Shown piece after piece: positions 17,818-26,266 of a DNA stretch of 64,000 nt. Within the stretch, counting starts at the first letter, position 1, and each line of letters opens with the position of its first letter. The notes under the pieces are model-generated. The model was not told the DNA's origin. It saw only the letters and a list, made by a program, of their open reading frames with translations, and did not search any database. Location: the NCBI GenBank assembly GCA_963777045.1, contig CAVZPD010000006.1, positions 1 through 64,000 on the forward strand, in the 5' to 3' direction. Source of the DNA: JAPSGM01 sp963777045. Lineage in GTDB: Bacteria > Chloroflexota > Limnocylindria > QHBO01. The translations under genes were made by a program, and so were the position numbers.

Positions 17818-17945
17818 GGATCCTCCGAAGGAATTGGAGCAGCGGGCCGCGCCCGCGCCGGCCCGGCGATCAGCTCGTCAGGGCCTTGTCTGACACACGG
17901 AAACGCCGGCGGGAGAGCAGGTGCGTCCGCCAGCGAGGCGGCGGT

Positions 17946-17975
17946 ATGGTAGCCCTCACGGATCGGCCGGGTCAA
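17946..17975 (-). promoter_or_regulatory. probable sigma-70-type promoter of hppA
   Basis: On the minus strand TTGACC (plus 17970-17975) is separated by 18 nt from TACCAT (plus 17946-17951). It lies about 130 nt upstream of the hppA start in an otherwise empty 167-bp gap. Confidence 0.6.
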
Positions 17976-17984
17976 CTTTCCCGC

Positions 17985-20075
17985 TCACGGCCGCCAGCGC
18001 GGGAGCCACCCATCGGATGCGAGCTCTTCGCCATCGCCCGTGATCGTGTCGACGAGCCAGATGCCGCCGCCGGAACGCGCGACCAGGATGGATCGCGTAT
18101 CGACGCCGAAGACCGCCGAGGTGACGGCCGCTCCGCCGTCATCGAGCAGCAGACGGTCGGCCGATGCATCGATGACGTCGAGCGAGAGCCAGAGCTCGCC
18201 GCCGCCCCGCGCATCAGACGCATCAACGGCCACGAAGATTAGCTCCTCCCGGCTGAGCGAGGGCCGAGAGGCCCCGTCGGGCAGGTCGAGCCGATCCGCC
18301 GCCTGCGCTCCCCGATCCAGACGCGCGATGAAGAGGGACTCCCGCTGGGAGCTCGCCAGCAGCGGGCTCGCCGGGTCCAGTGGTGGCAGCGGTTCCCCAG
18401 CATCGGTTCGTGCCAGGCGGTCCCCCTTCACGCCGGTGAGCAGGACCCCGGTTGAGTCGCGGAGCCAGACCGGCGGCGTGACCGACAGGAACGGCGCGGT
18501 GGTCAGGCGGTCGCCCGGGAGCTCGACGATGCCGACCCGTCCGTCCATCTCCACGAACGCGAGCGCGCCACCGTCGGGCGAGAAGCGAGGCGCTCGCAGC
18601 AGCTCGCCCGCGACCGGCGCGCCGGTCGATGGCGAGGGCGAGGCCGTCGCGCCGGTCACCAGCTCCGGCGGCAGCTCGATCCGCCGGGGACTGCCACCGT
18701 CCGCATCGCGAATCCAGATGCCGTCTCCGCTGCCGGAGGCGCGGTCGCTGCGACCGAAGGCGAAGCGAGTGCTGTCCGGGGCCCAGGCCGGGTCGTACTC
18801 GATCGCATCGGGCCCGGTCAGCACCTCACGCGCGGAGCCGTTCGCATCCTGGAGCACCAGGATCGCACCGTCTCCAACCAGGTAGCTGCGGCCGTCGGGC
18901 GCCACCGCGTAGTCGGTCACCGCGCTCAGCTCGGCGGAGAGCTGCCGCTGAGCGCTGCCGTCCGGGTTCATCGCCCACAGGTTCGGGATGCCGGCCCGGT
19001 CGGTCAGGAAGACGACCTGGTTGGCGAGGGTCGTGATCGGCGCTCCCGTGGTGAACGTCCACTCGACGGGCCCCGAGAGACGTCGTCCGTCGGTATCGGC
19101 CAGTTGGGCGTCGAACGTGACGTGGTAGGTCGTGTTGGACTGCAACGGCGCCGACGGCTGGAAGCGAACGATGCGCCGGGTGCCGTCGCGGAGGCCGTCG
19201 GCGCCAGGCGCGGCGACCAGCGCCAGGTCACCGTTGACCGCGGGGTCGATCGTCAGCGCGTCGCTGGTCACCGTGTCGGGATCGACGGCGCGGTCGAAGA
19301 AGATGGCGAGCGGCGTGGTGACGGCGACGCCATCGGCCCCGCTGGCCGGCATCAGCACGGATGGCTCGAGCGGCGAGCGGGTGGTGCGGAAGGAGAAGCT
19401 GAACGCGTGGCCGAGTGGCTCGCCGGTACTGTCGCGCGCGCCGTCGCCGATGGTGACCGTGTAGCTGGTCCCCTCCGACAGCTGGTCCGTCGGCGTGAGG
19501 ACCAGCTGTTCGGCGTCCCATACCGCCTCCAGCTGCGCGCCGGGGCTGACGCGCAGCGCCGACTCGACCGAAGCGGTGTCCATCAGCACGGAGAAGGTGA
19601 TGGTGATCGGCGCGTCCAGGGAAACCTCTTCGGCGCCGTCCGACGGGTCGGTGCTCGCGACGCCGGGTGGGCCGACCGTGGTGAAGTCGAACGGGTCGGA
19701 GTCGTCGGCCATCGCGTTGCCCGCCTCGTCGCGTACGCCGGCTGCCACCCAGGCGCGGAACGATGCCTCCAGCGGCAGCCTGGCGCCTGGTGTGAAGGTC
19801 ATGGTCGCCCCGCTCCAGGCGTACTCGCCGGCGACCTGTGGCTCGATCCGGAAGGCGTCCTCGGCGGTCTGCCGCTGCACGGGTTCCGAGAACTCGACCT
19901 CGATGGTGGTGGTGGTCAGCGCGGTGCGCTCGTCGGCAGCCAGGTGCTGGGTGAGGCCCATGCGCTCCACCAGCGGCGGCCGTCCGTCGACCGTGGAGGC
20001 GTAGTAGAGGATGCCGGCCAGGACGACGAGGCCGACCCCCAGGACCACCAGGCTCCGGACGAGGACCGGCCGCAC
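17985..20075 (-). CDS. membrane-anchored protein with Ig-like repeats and a TolB-like propeller
   Basis: 696 aa, GTG start 6 nt after the rpoN stop. One N-terminal membrane anchor (about 8-27) is followed by three tandem Big_5/SbsA-type Ig-like domains (about 40-135, 135-235, 240-345). These share the pattern PSDGAEEVSLDAPITITFSV, ending each time in FDFTT, FSFRTT or WTFTTG. The C-terminal half (about 350-690) has repeated beta-propeller strands such as IPNLWAMNPDGSAQRQL and DGGALAFVEMDG, typical of PD40/TolB repeats. It is probably an extracytoplasmic binding or envelope protein. Exact function unknown. Confidence 0.75.
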   Translation of the reverse strand: MRPVLVRSLVVLGVGLVVLAGILYYASTVDGRPPLVERMGLTQHLAADERTALTTTTIEVEFSEPVQRQTAEDAFRIEPQVAGEYAWSGATMTFTPGARLPLEASFRAWVAAGVRDEAGNAMADDSDPFDFTTVGPPGVASTDPSDGAEEVSLDAPITITFSVLMDTASVESALRVSPGAQLEAVWDAEQLVLTPTDQLSEGTSYTVTIGDGARDSTGEPLGHAFSFSFRTTRSPLEPSVLMPASGADGVAVTTPLAIFFDRAVDPDTVTSDALTIDPAVNGDLALVAAPGADGLRDGTRRIVRFQPSAPLQSNTTYHVTFDAQLADTDGRRLSGPVEWTFTTGAPITTLANQVVFLTDRAGIPNLWAMNPDGSAQRQLSAELSAVTDYAVAPDGRSYLVGDGAILVLQDANGSAREVLTGPDAIEYDPAWAPDSTRFAFGRSDRASGSGDGIWIRDADGGSPRRIELPPELVTGATASPSPSTGAPVAGELLRAPRFSPDGGALAFVEMDGRVGIVELPGDRLTTAPFLSVTPPVWLRDSTGVLLTGVKGDRLARTDAGEPLPPLDPASPLLASSQRESLFIARLDRGAQAADRLDLPDGASRPSLSREELIFVAVDASDARGGGELWLSLDVIDASADRLLLDDGGAAVTSAVFGVDTRSILVARSGGGIWLVDTITGDGEELASDGWLPRWRP

Positions 20076-20081
20076 GCGCCG

Positions 20082-21488
20082 CTATCGGCGACGGAGCCGG
20101 GCAGGAAGGAGCTGCAGCTCGTCGCGGTACTTCGCCACGGTCCGCCGCGCGATCGCAACTCCCTCCGATTCGAGCTGGTCGGCGATCTCCTGGTCAGAAA
20201 GCGGGTGCGCCGGGTTCTCTACTTCGATCATCTTCCGAATCTGGTCCTTCACCCCGAGCGATGCCGTGAAGAAGTGCCCGAACGGCACGACCTCACCGGT
20301 GGGAATCATGACGTACTTCTCTGCGGTCGCGCGGCTCACCGTGGATTCGTGCATGCCGATCAGGGAGCCGACCTCGGCCCGCGTGAGCGGCACCAGGTGC
20401 TGGACGCCGTGCAGCAGGTAGTCGCGCTGGCGCTCGGCGAGGCACTCGGCGATGCGCTGGAGCGTCGCACGACGGCGGTTCACGTTGTCGATGAAGAAGC
20501 GGGCGCGGCCGACGAACTCGCGAACGTGCTCGCGATCCGACTCGCTCGATCCGGCGCTGCGCATGCCCGCCGAGAGCCTCGCGTAGATCGGGTCGACACG
20601 GAGCGAGAACCGCCGCGATTCGACCACCTCGACCATCAGCTCGCCGTCGGTCACGCGGATGAGGACGTCCGGCCGCACGATGCTCCGCGCACTGTCCCGG
20701 GAGCCGACCGCCGAGGTGAAGGCCGAGGTGGGATAGGGGTGCAGGTTGACCTTGACGAACTCCCAGGCCTCCAGCACGTCGTCCTGGGTGATACCCATGG
20801 CGGAGGCGATCTGGGCGAAATGCCGCTCGCCGAGCTGGTTCAAGTGGTCGCGGACGACTCCCTCGACCGCGTCCGGGATCTCCATCTCGCCCTGCTCGCG
20901 GAGGTAGGCGATCTGGGCCAGCAGCGACTCGACGATGTTGCGCGAGCCGACGCCGATGGGCTCGATCCCTCGCATCACGTCGCGGACCGCGACCACGTCC
21001 TCGACGGTGCTCGCCGTCGCCGCCGCGATCTCGTCGTCCGAATCGGTCAGGAAGCCGTCATCGTCGAGCGCGCCGATGGCGTAGTCGGCCACCGGATGCA
21101 GCTTGGTGGGGAGCATCGCGTGCAGGGTCCAGGTCAGGTGCTCCTGCAGCGTGAACTCGGATTCGGCACGGGCGATGGGATCGAGCTCGTCCGCATCGTC
21201 GCGGGCTGCGTAGTCGGACTGGCCGCCGTCCGCGACGTCGGCGGGTCCGGAGCCCGCCGTCCCCTTGGGAAGGCACTCCGTGCAGTGGCTGCCGGTGATG
21301 GCGGAGCCGCAGATGGGGCAGGTCGACTCCTCGGTCATATCCAGCGCCGGGTTCTCGTCGAGCTCCGTGGCGATCGCCTCGGTGAGCTCCACCGAGCTCA
21401 TGGCGAGGATCGCGTTGGCAGCGATCTGCTTCGGCGTGACCTTGACCTGGAGTGACGGCTGGAGGTGCTGGTTGAGCTCGATCGACAT
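20082..21488 (-). CDS. rpoN: RNA polymerase sigma-54 factor with inserted zinc ribbon
   Basis: 468 aa, usual length. It directs RNA polymerase to -24/-12 promoters and needs AAA+ activators. Region I starts with Gln/Leu-rich residues (LNQHLQPSLQVKVTPKQIA). The core-binding region (about 110-290) is followed by the helix-turn-helix (LIGMHESTVSRATAEKYV) and the RpoN box ARRTVAKYRDELQ at the C-terminus. Unusually, residues 57-72 contain CPIC and CTEC pairs, a zinc-ribbon motif between region I and the core-binding domain. ATG 21488 has a TATAAT promoter about 55 nt upstream. No enhancer-binding activator is encoded in the window. Confidence 0.93.
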   Translation of the reverse strand: MSIELNQHLQPSLQVKVTPKQIAANAILAMSSVELTEAIATELDENPALDMTEESTCPICGSAITGSHCTECLPKGTAGSGPADVADGGQSDYAARDDADELDPIARAESEFTLQEHLTWTLHAMLPTKLHPVADYAIGALDDDGFLTDSDDEIAAATASTVEDVVAVRDVMRGIEPIGVGSRNIVESLLAQIAYLREQGEMEIPDAVEGVVRDHLNQLGERHFAQIASAMGITQDDVLEAWEFVKVNLHPYPTSAFTSAVGSRDSARSIVRPDVLIRVTDGELMVEVVESRRFSLRVDPIYARLSAGMRSAGSSESDREHVREFVGRARFFIDNVNRRRATLQRIAECLAERQRDYLLHGVQHLVPLTRAEVGSLIGMHESTVSRATAEKYVMIPTGEVVPFGHFFTASLGVKDQIRKMIEVENPAHPLSDQEIADQLESEGVAIARRTVAKYRDELQLLPARLRRR

Positions 21489-21542
21489 GCATCCCTCTCG
21501 CGGTCGAGCGCAGTCCCGGAGCCTGCGCGATGGGGTGGGGCA

Positions 21543-21571
21543 ATTATAGGTGGCCGCCCGGGAACACCCAA
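21543..21571 (-). promoter_or_regulatory. sigma-70-type promoter of rpoN
   Basis: On the minus strand TTGGGT (plus 21566-21571) and TATAAT (plus 21543-21548) are separated by 17 nt, about 55 nt upstream of the rpoN start. The -10 element is a perfect consensus in very GC-rich surroundings. Confidence 0.7.
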
Positions 21572-21610
21572 TTCGACCACCTATGCACGAACCGGGCCGT
21601 AACCGGTGGA

Positions 21611-22267
21611 TCAGCCGGCGAGCGGCTCCACAGGAAGGGCGTTGATGCGGCGGACCGTCGGTCCCTCGGACGCGAAGGTGACGAAGCTGTAGCCGCCCGG
21701 ATCGGCCTGCACGCGCCGGCGGTAGTCCGTCATGGGCATGCGGAGCAGCGACGTCAGGCGCAGTCGTACGACGTGGTTGTGGGTGACCGCCACGGCCGCT
21801 CGGCCACGCTCCTCGCCGAGCCAGGCTTCGAGGGGTGCCAGGACCTGGAACGCCCGCGCGGCGACCTCCGATCCCGACTCTCCGCCGGGGGTGCTGATGG
21901 AGTACGGATCCTCCTCCCAGGCGCGCCGACGCTCGGGATCGCGCTCCAGGCACGCCTCCGCGCTGAGCCCCTCCCACGCCCCGTAGTCGATCTCCCACAG
22001 GCCGGGCTCCATGGCGACTTCGGCGGCTTCCACGTCCAGCTCGGTCGCGATCGCCTCGGCTGTCTGTCGGCAGCGCAGTGCCGGACTGCTGACGATGCGG
22101 ACCTCGCCGGCGGGGAGCGCGCGCAGCTCGGCGCGAATCGCTCGGCCCGTGCGCGCCGCGAGGCGCTGGCCGGCCTCGGTCAGCGGGGCGTCGTCGTGCT
22201 GGCCCAGGTTGACGCCGGCCTCCGATGCCTCGGTGGTGGCGTGGCGGACGAGGAAGAGACTGCCCAT
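21611..22267 (-). CDS. histidine phosphatase family protein (phosphoglycerate mutase-like)
   Basis: 218 aa. The phosphoacceptor motif LVRHATTE (RHxT) lies at residues about 5-12, the second Arg is in SSPALRCRQTA, and the second catalytic His is in AVTHNHVVRLR. GLWEIDYGAWEGLS and GGES complete the family signature. Likely a small-molecule phosphatase; substrate cannot be read from the sequence. ATG 22267 is preferred over 22288 because a TAGAGT box sits 7 nt before it, suggesting a leaderless start. It diverges from lepB. Confidence 0.88.
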   Translation of the reverse strand: MGSLFLVRHATTEASEAGVNLGQHDDAPLTEAGQRLAARTGRAIRAELRALPAGEVRIVSSPALRCRQTAEAIATELDVEAAEVAMEPGLWEIDYGAWEGLSAEACLERDPERRRAWEEDPYSISTPGGESGSEVAARAFQVLAPLEAWLGEERGRAAVAVTHNHVVRLRLTSLLRMPMTDYRRRVQADPGGYSFVTFASEGPTVRRINALPVEPLAG

Positions 22268-22343
22268 CGCGCCCACTCTAGCGGTCATCGCCGGGGGGTG
22301 CGCTATGCTACGCCGGCCTGCCGCCCAGCCGTTCGGAGCGCTG

Positions 22344-23102
22344 ATGACCTACACCCCGGAACCGTCCCCCGGCGACGCTGCGCCGGTCGAACCGACGGAG
22401 CCCAGCGCCTCCCGTCGCGGCCTGGGCTGCCTGCTCGAGATCGTCGAGACGCTGGTCCTGACGCTCGTCATCTACCTGCTCATCCACAACTTCATCGCCC
22501 AGCCGTTCGAGGTCGAGCAGCGGTCGATGACGCCGACGATCATCTCGGGTGAGTACGTGCTGATCGACAAGATCACGCCACGCTTCGGTGAGTACCAGCG
22601 CGGCGACATCATCGTCTTCCAGCCACCGCCGGGGTACGAGCAGGGCGGCGTGCCATTCATCAAGCGCGTCATCGGCCTGCCGGGCGACACGGTGCGGCTG
22701 GAGAACGGCGACGTCTTCATCACGCCGCCCGGCGGCGTGGCGACGAGGCTATCGGAGCCCTACGTCATCAGCGGCGTCGACGGTGCGCCGGCGCCCACCA
22801 TCCCCAAGGACTCGGGCGGCACGGCGGAGTGGGCCATCCCGACGGGCCAGTACTTCGTGATGGGCGACAACCGGCCCGACAGCCAGGACTCGCGCTTCTT
22901 CGGGCCGATCGAGCGCGACCTGATCGTCGGCAGGGCGTGGCTGCGCTACTTCCCTCTCGACCGCATCGGCTTCATGAACCGGCCCGAGTACGCGGGTCTC
23001 TCCGACCAGGGCGATGGCGCCGCGACGCGCCCCGCGGCGTGGACCGGCTACGCCTTGGGCGGCTCCTCGGCAACGATCCAGGCGTCGATCGCTCGCCCGT
23101 AG
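22344..23102 (+). CDS. lepB: signal peptidase I
   Basis: 252 aa. It cleaves signal peptides of exported proteins outside the membrane. A Pro/Ser-rich cytoplasmic head is followed by one membrane helix (about 35-55, LVLTLVIYLLIHNFIAQPF). The catalytic Ser is in EQRSMTPTI, the catalytic Lys in FIKRVIGLPGD, and the box YFVMGDNRPDSQDSR is intact. ATG 22344 has GGAG 5 nt upstream; an in-frame ATG at 22305 is possible. Its last 55 bp overlap the 3' end of ndk on the other strand. Confidence 0.95.
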   Translation: MTYTPEPSPGDAAPVEPTEPSASRRGLGCLLEIVETLVLTLVIYLLIHNFIAQPFEVEQRSMTPTIISGEYVLIDKITPRFGEYQRGDIIVFQPPPGYEQGGVPFIKRVIGLPGDTVRLENGDVFITPPGGVATRLSEPYVISGVDGAPAPTIPKDSGGTAEWAIPTGQYFVMGDNRPDSQDSRFFGPIERDLIVGRAWLRYFPLDRIGFMNRPEYAGLSDQGDGAATRPAAWTGYALGGSSATIQASIARP

Positions 23103-23515
23103 TCGACCAGCGAGCCGTCGGCGAACCACAGGCCCAACTCGAACTCGGCGGTCTCCGGCGCATCGGAGGCGTGGATCAGGTTGCGCAGGCCGCTGATACC
23201 CAGGTCGCCGCGAATGGTGCCGGCCTCCGCCTCGTTGGGCATCGTCTTGCCCACCATGCGGCGAACGGTGGCGATGGCATCGGGGCCCTCGAGGGCGACG
23301 GCTGCGACCGGGCCTGACGTGATGAAGTCGACCAGGCCGGCGTAGAAGTGCTTCCCCGCGTGCACCGCGTAGTGCCGTTCCGCCATCGCGCGGGGGACGG
23401 AGAGCAGGCGCAGGCCGACGACCTTGAGGCCCTTGTGCTCGAAGCGAGCCAGGATCTCGCCGATGAGCGCGCGCTGGACGCCGTCGGGCTTAACGAGAAC
23501 GAGAGTGCGTTCCAT
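23048..23515 (-). CDS. ndk: nucleoside diphosphate kinase
   Basis: 155 aa. It transfers the terminal phosphate among nucleoside triphosphates through a phosphohistidine. The catalytic motif NLIHASDAPETA contains the active-site His, with LVLVKPDGVQRALIGEI at the N-terminus. Length and motifs are canonical, with a short extra tail. Convergent overlap with lepB is 55 bp. Confidence 0.97.
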   Translation of the reverse strand: MERTLVLVKPDGVQRALIGEILARFEHKGLKVVGLRLLSVPRAMAERHYAVHAGKHFYAGLVDFITSGPVAAVALEGPDAIATVRRMVGKTMPNEAEAGTIRGDLGISGLRNLIHASDAPETAEFELGLWFADGSLVDYGRAIDAWIVAEEPPKA

Positions 23516-23553
23516 GTCGGGAAGGAGGCTCCTTGGCTGGGGCTGCGGGCCGC

Positions 23554-24348
23554 TCAGGCCCGGGCGGCTCGATCGTAGGCATCGGCGGCATCCGCCGGTC
23601 GATCCGCCGCGCGCAGCAGGTCGCCGTAGAGTAGCAGACGGTCCGGTGCGGGCTGCGAGCCGAGCGTCGGCTCGACCAGGGCGACGCCCTCCGGAGCGAT
23701 GCGGTAGTCGAGGCGCAGCGCCAGCCCAAGCTCCCGGTCCCCCTCCACATCGTTACCGGCCCCGTAGGCCAGGCGAGCGGCCTCGAGCCGTGCGTGGGCG
23801 GCCGCCGTCCGCTCCGGCGACGGGACCGACTGTGCCGGTTGCGCGGGTGCAGTTCCGGGCGGCGCGACCGCCGTTCGACGGGCGCTCGGACGGAGCGAGG
23901 CCGGAATGGGCCAGGCGAGGCGTGACGGCACGCCTCCCCGCAGCCGCCAGGCTTCGTCGACGCCGACCGAGTCGATGACGCGTTCCATCAGCGCTTCGGC
24001 GCGCTCGGGGTAGCCGGCCACCGCCTGCGCCTCCGCCTCGATCAGGAGCACGATCGGCCGCTGTCGCTCCAGGCTGCCCGCTCGGATGGCACCAATGGCC
24101 TGCGCGGCGGCCAGCGGACGGCCCTGCCGCCACAGGGCCTCGGCGAGCATCCCGCGGGCGACGTCCAGCTGCTCGGCCGCACCGCGCCCCCCCGCCTCGA
24201 GCCGGCCGATGTAGCGGCGCAGCACGCCTTCCGCCAGCCCGGGGAGGCCCGACGCGAGCTGGGCCCGCGCCAGCGACATGTCGTCGGGGATGAGATCGAC
24301 GTAGACGATCTGGTCCCCCATGTACGAACGGTCGTCGTGATCGGTCAT
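23554..24348 (-). CDS. tetratricopeptide-like hypothetical protein
   Basis: 264 aa, mostly Ala/Arg/Leu-rich helices in pairs (for example LAEGVLRRYIGRLEAGGRG, LAEALWRQGRPLAAAQAIG, AEALMERVIDS). This is the pattern of TPR-type repeats, with a Pro/Ala-rich linker at about 150-180 and another helical part to the end (LLLYGDLLRAADRPADAADAY). Its start overlaps the M16 peptidase stop by 4 nt, so the two are coupled. Probably a scaffold or regulatory protein; not named. Confidence 0.6.
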   Translation of the reverse strand: MTDHDDRSYMGDQIVYVDLIPDDMSLARAQLASGLPGLAEGVLRRYIGRLEAGGRGAAEQLDVARGMLAEALWRQGRPLAAAQAIGAIRAGSLERQRPIVLLIEAEAQAVAGYPERAEALMERVIDSVGVDEAWRLRGGVPSRLAWPIPASLRPSARRTAVAPPGTAPAQPAQSVPSPERTAAAHARLEAARLAYGAGNDVEGDRELGLALRLDYRIAPEGVALVEPTLGSQPAPDRLLLYGDLLRAADRPADAADAYDRAARA

Positions 24349-25679
24349 GCCGAGAGCAGCCTGGCGAAGCGGCGACGGGAGCGGAATGGGCCGAGCACCG
24401 CAAGCCGAGCCTGATCCGGCCGAGCGTAGCGGCGAGCGACACGCAGGAGGTCGTCGGGCGTGACCGCGTCGAGCCGCTCGAGCACCTCCTCCACGGAGAG
24501 GATGCGCGGCAGCAGGCTCTCGCCGGTTCCCAGCCAGGAGGCCACGGCTCCCGTGTCCTCCATCCGCAGCTCGAGGCGCCCTCGGGTGTACGCCCGCGCT
24601 CGCTCCAGCTCGGCGGGGACGACCGGGTCCTGCACCACCCGCTCGAGCTGCTCGAGGATGGCGGTCAGCACGGCGCCCGCCTGCTCGGGGTCGAAGCCGG
24701 CATGGATGCCGAAGGTTCCGCTGTCGGCGTAGGTGGCGGCGAAGGTGGAGACGTCGTAGGCCAGCGAGCGGCGCTCGCGCAGCTCGAGGAAGAGGCGGCT
24801 GCTCATCCCGTCGCCCAGCAGCGCGCCGAGCAGGTCGAGCGCCCAGCGATCCTCGTCCTGGCGCGAGACGCCCGGCATTCCGAGGCAGAGGGTCCCCTGG
24901 GCGAGACGCCGGTGCGCGATGCGCGTGGCGCCGGCCGCGACGGGCACCGGGGCGACAGGGGCAAGCTCTGGATCGGGTGGCGCGGCGACGTCGGCAAGCC
25001 AGCCCTCCCCCTGCGCGAACCAGGATGCGGCTGCAGCAAGCACCTCCTCGTGGGCGATCGCCCCCGCCACGGCGAGGACGAGCCGCTCGGGACGATACCA
25101 GTGGCGCCAGTGGCCGATGACCGCCGGCCGCGTCGCGCGCCGCACGCTGCCGGGCGTGCCCGCGATCTCGCGCCCGAGCGGGTGGTCGCCGAAGAGGAGC
25201 TCGTCGAAGAGCGTGAAGACGTGGTCGGAGGGAGAGTCCTGGTACATCCGGATCTCGTCCACGATCACCGGCTTCTCCGCGGCCAGGTCCGCCTGGCGCA
25301 GCAGCGGCCGCAGGGCAAGCTGCGAGACGACCTCCAGCCCACGGGCGGCGGCCTGCGCCGGGACCTTCGCGCTGTAGACGGTCAGCTCGCGATCGGTGGA
25401 CGCGTTGACGCTGCCACCACAGCCCTCGACCGCTTCCGATAGCTGGCCGGGATCCGGGTAGCGCTGCGTCCCCTTGAAGACGAGGTGCTCGAGCATGTGG
25501 GAGAGGCCGGCGTGCGCGCCCTGCTCCTGGCGCGAGCCCACGCCCACGAAGAGCCCGATCGAGACGGAGCGGGCGTCCGGCATCTCCTGGGTCAGCACGC
25601 GAAGTCCGTTGGGCAGGACGCTCCGATGGGGCGCCCGAGACTCCGCCGGCGCGCGAAGCGCGTGGCGAGCCAGTGGCAC
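24345..25679 (-). CDS. M16 family zinc metallopeptidase (processing-peptidase-like)
   Basis: 444 aa, the length of single-chain bacterial M16B peptidases. The inverted zinc motif HMLEHLVFKGT (HxxEH) lies near residue 60, and the downstream Glu of the zinc site is in IVDEIRMYQDSP. The C-terminal half has the second, inactive M16 fold (SSRLFLELRERRSLAYDV). It is predicted to degrade or process peptides; the substrate is unknown. It is translated just upstream of and coupled to the TPR-like gene. Confidence 0.93.
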   Translation of the reverse strand: MPLARHALRAPAESRAPHRSVLPNGLRVLTQEMPDARSVSIGLFVGVGSRQEQGAHAGLSHMLEHLVFKGTQRYPDPGQLSEAVEGCGGSVNASTDRELTVYSAKVPAQAAARGLEVVSQLALRPLLRQADLAAEKPVIVDEIRMYQDSPSDHVFTLFDELLFGDHPLGREIAGTPGSVRRATRPAVIGHWRHWYRPERLVLAVAGAIAHEEVLAAAASWFAQGEGWLADVAAPPDPELAPVAPVPVAAGATRIAHRRLAQGTLCLGMPGVSRQDEDRWALDLLGALLGDGMSSRLFLELRERRSLAYDVSTFAATYADSGTFGIHAGFDPEQAGAVLTAILEQLERVVQDPVVPAELERARAYTRGRLELRMEDTGAVASWLGTGESLLPRILSVEEVLERLDAVTPDDLLRVARRYARPDQARLAVLGPFRSRRRFARLLSA

Positions 25680-25680
25680 G

Positions 25681-26148
25681 CTAGGCGTCCTCGTCCTCTT
25701 CGTTCGCGTCCGACGACATCATCAGCTCCATCTGAATGAAGCGCAGGTCACGTGCCAGCTCCTCGGCGTTGCGCGGGAGCGGACGGCCGGACTCCACCTC
25801 GCGCTCGTCGGCGGCGTGGCCGCCCCCGGCGGCGAACTCGATCACCACCCGCTCCGAGCCGATGACGAGGGTGTAGACGAGCAGCTGCTCCGAGGTCGTG
25901 TCGAACTGCAGGTAGTCGAACGAGTCGAGGTTCAGGCAGATGGAGAGCGGCGTGAAGTAGCTGGCGATCTCCGGGTGATCCACGACGACCCGCTCCACCC
26001 AACCCGTACCGCTGCTCGTCACCTGGTTGCCGCGGTAGTAGGCGTAGGTGACTGTCTGCTTCAGCAGCGGGCGCAGGATGTTGTAGATGTCACCCTTGTT
26101 GGTGACGACGCCGGTATTGATGAAGAGCTTGGCGCGTGCGTCTGGCAT
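25681..26148 (-). CDS. conserved hypothetical protein
   Basis: 155 aa, ending 1 nt before the peptidase start. The N-terminal half is beta-rich (KLFINTGVVTNKGDIYNILR, then AYYRGNQVTSSGTGWVERVV). It continues with a LDSFDYLQFDTTSEQLLVY segment and an acidic C-terminus (NEEDEDA). No family is recognised. Being the first gene in a unit with the M16 peptidase, it may be co-expressed with it. Confidence 0.6.
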   Translation of the reverse strand: MPDARAKLFINTGVVTNKGDIYNILRPLLKQTVTYAYYRGNQVTSSGTGWVERVVVDHPEIASYFTPLSICLNLDSFDYLQFDTTSEQLLVYTLVIGSERVVIEFAAGGGHAADEREVESGRPLPRNAEELARDLRFIQMELMMSSDANEEDEDA

Positions 26149-26253
26149 CGGCTCTGGCTGCAGGTCCGGGGCGGGGTCGCGGGCGAGTCTAGCACCGGAC
26201 CGATGCCGGCCGGCGCCGGGCGGCGCTCGGCCGGTCCTCGCCGGTTCGACTGC

Positions 26254-26266
26254 TACGATTGCCGCG
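26254..26266 (+). promoter_or_regulatory. -10 box immediately upstream of coaX, leaderless start
   Basis: TACGAT (26254-26259) lies 6 nt before the GTG start of coaX, so transcription would begin at or next to the start codon. No ribosome-binding site is present. The same arrangement occurs upstream of several other genes in the window. Confidence 0.5.

Noticed and set aside
19104..21455. 783-codon open frame on the plus strand opposite rpoN and the Ig-like protein
   Set aside because: It mirrors two real genes on the other strand; the translation is low-complexity His/Asp/Arg/Gly-rich, as expected from GC-rich antisense frames, and has no motif or start signal.
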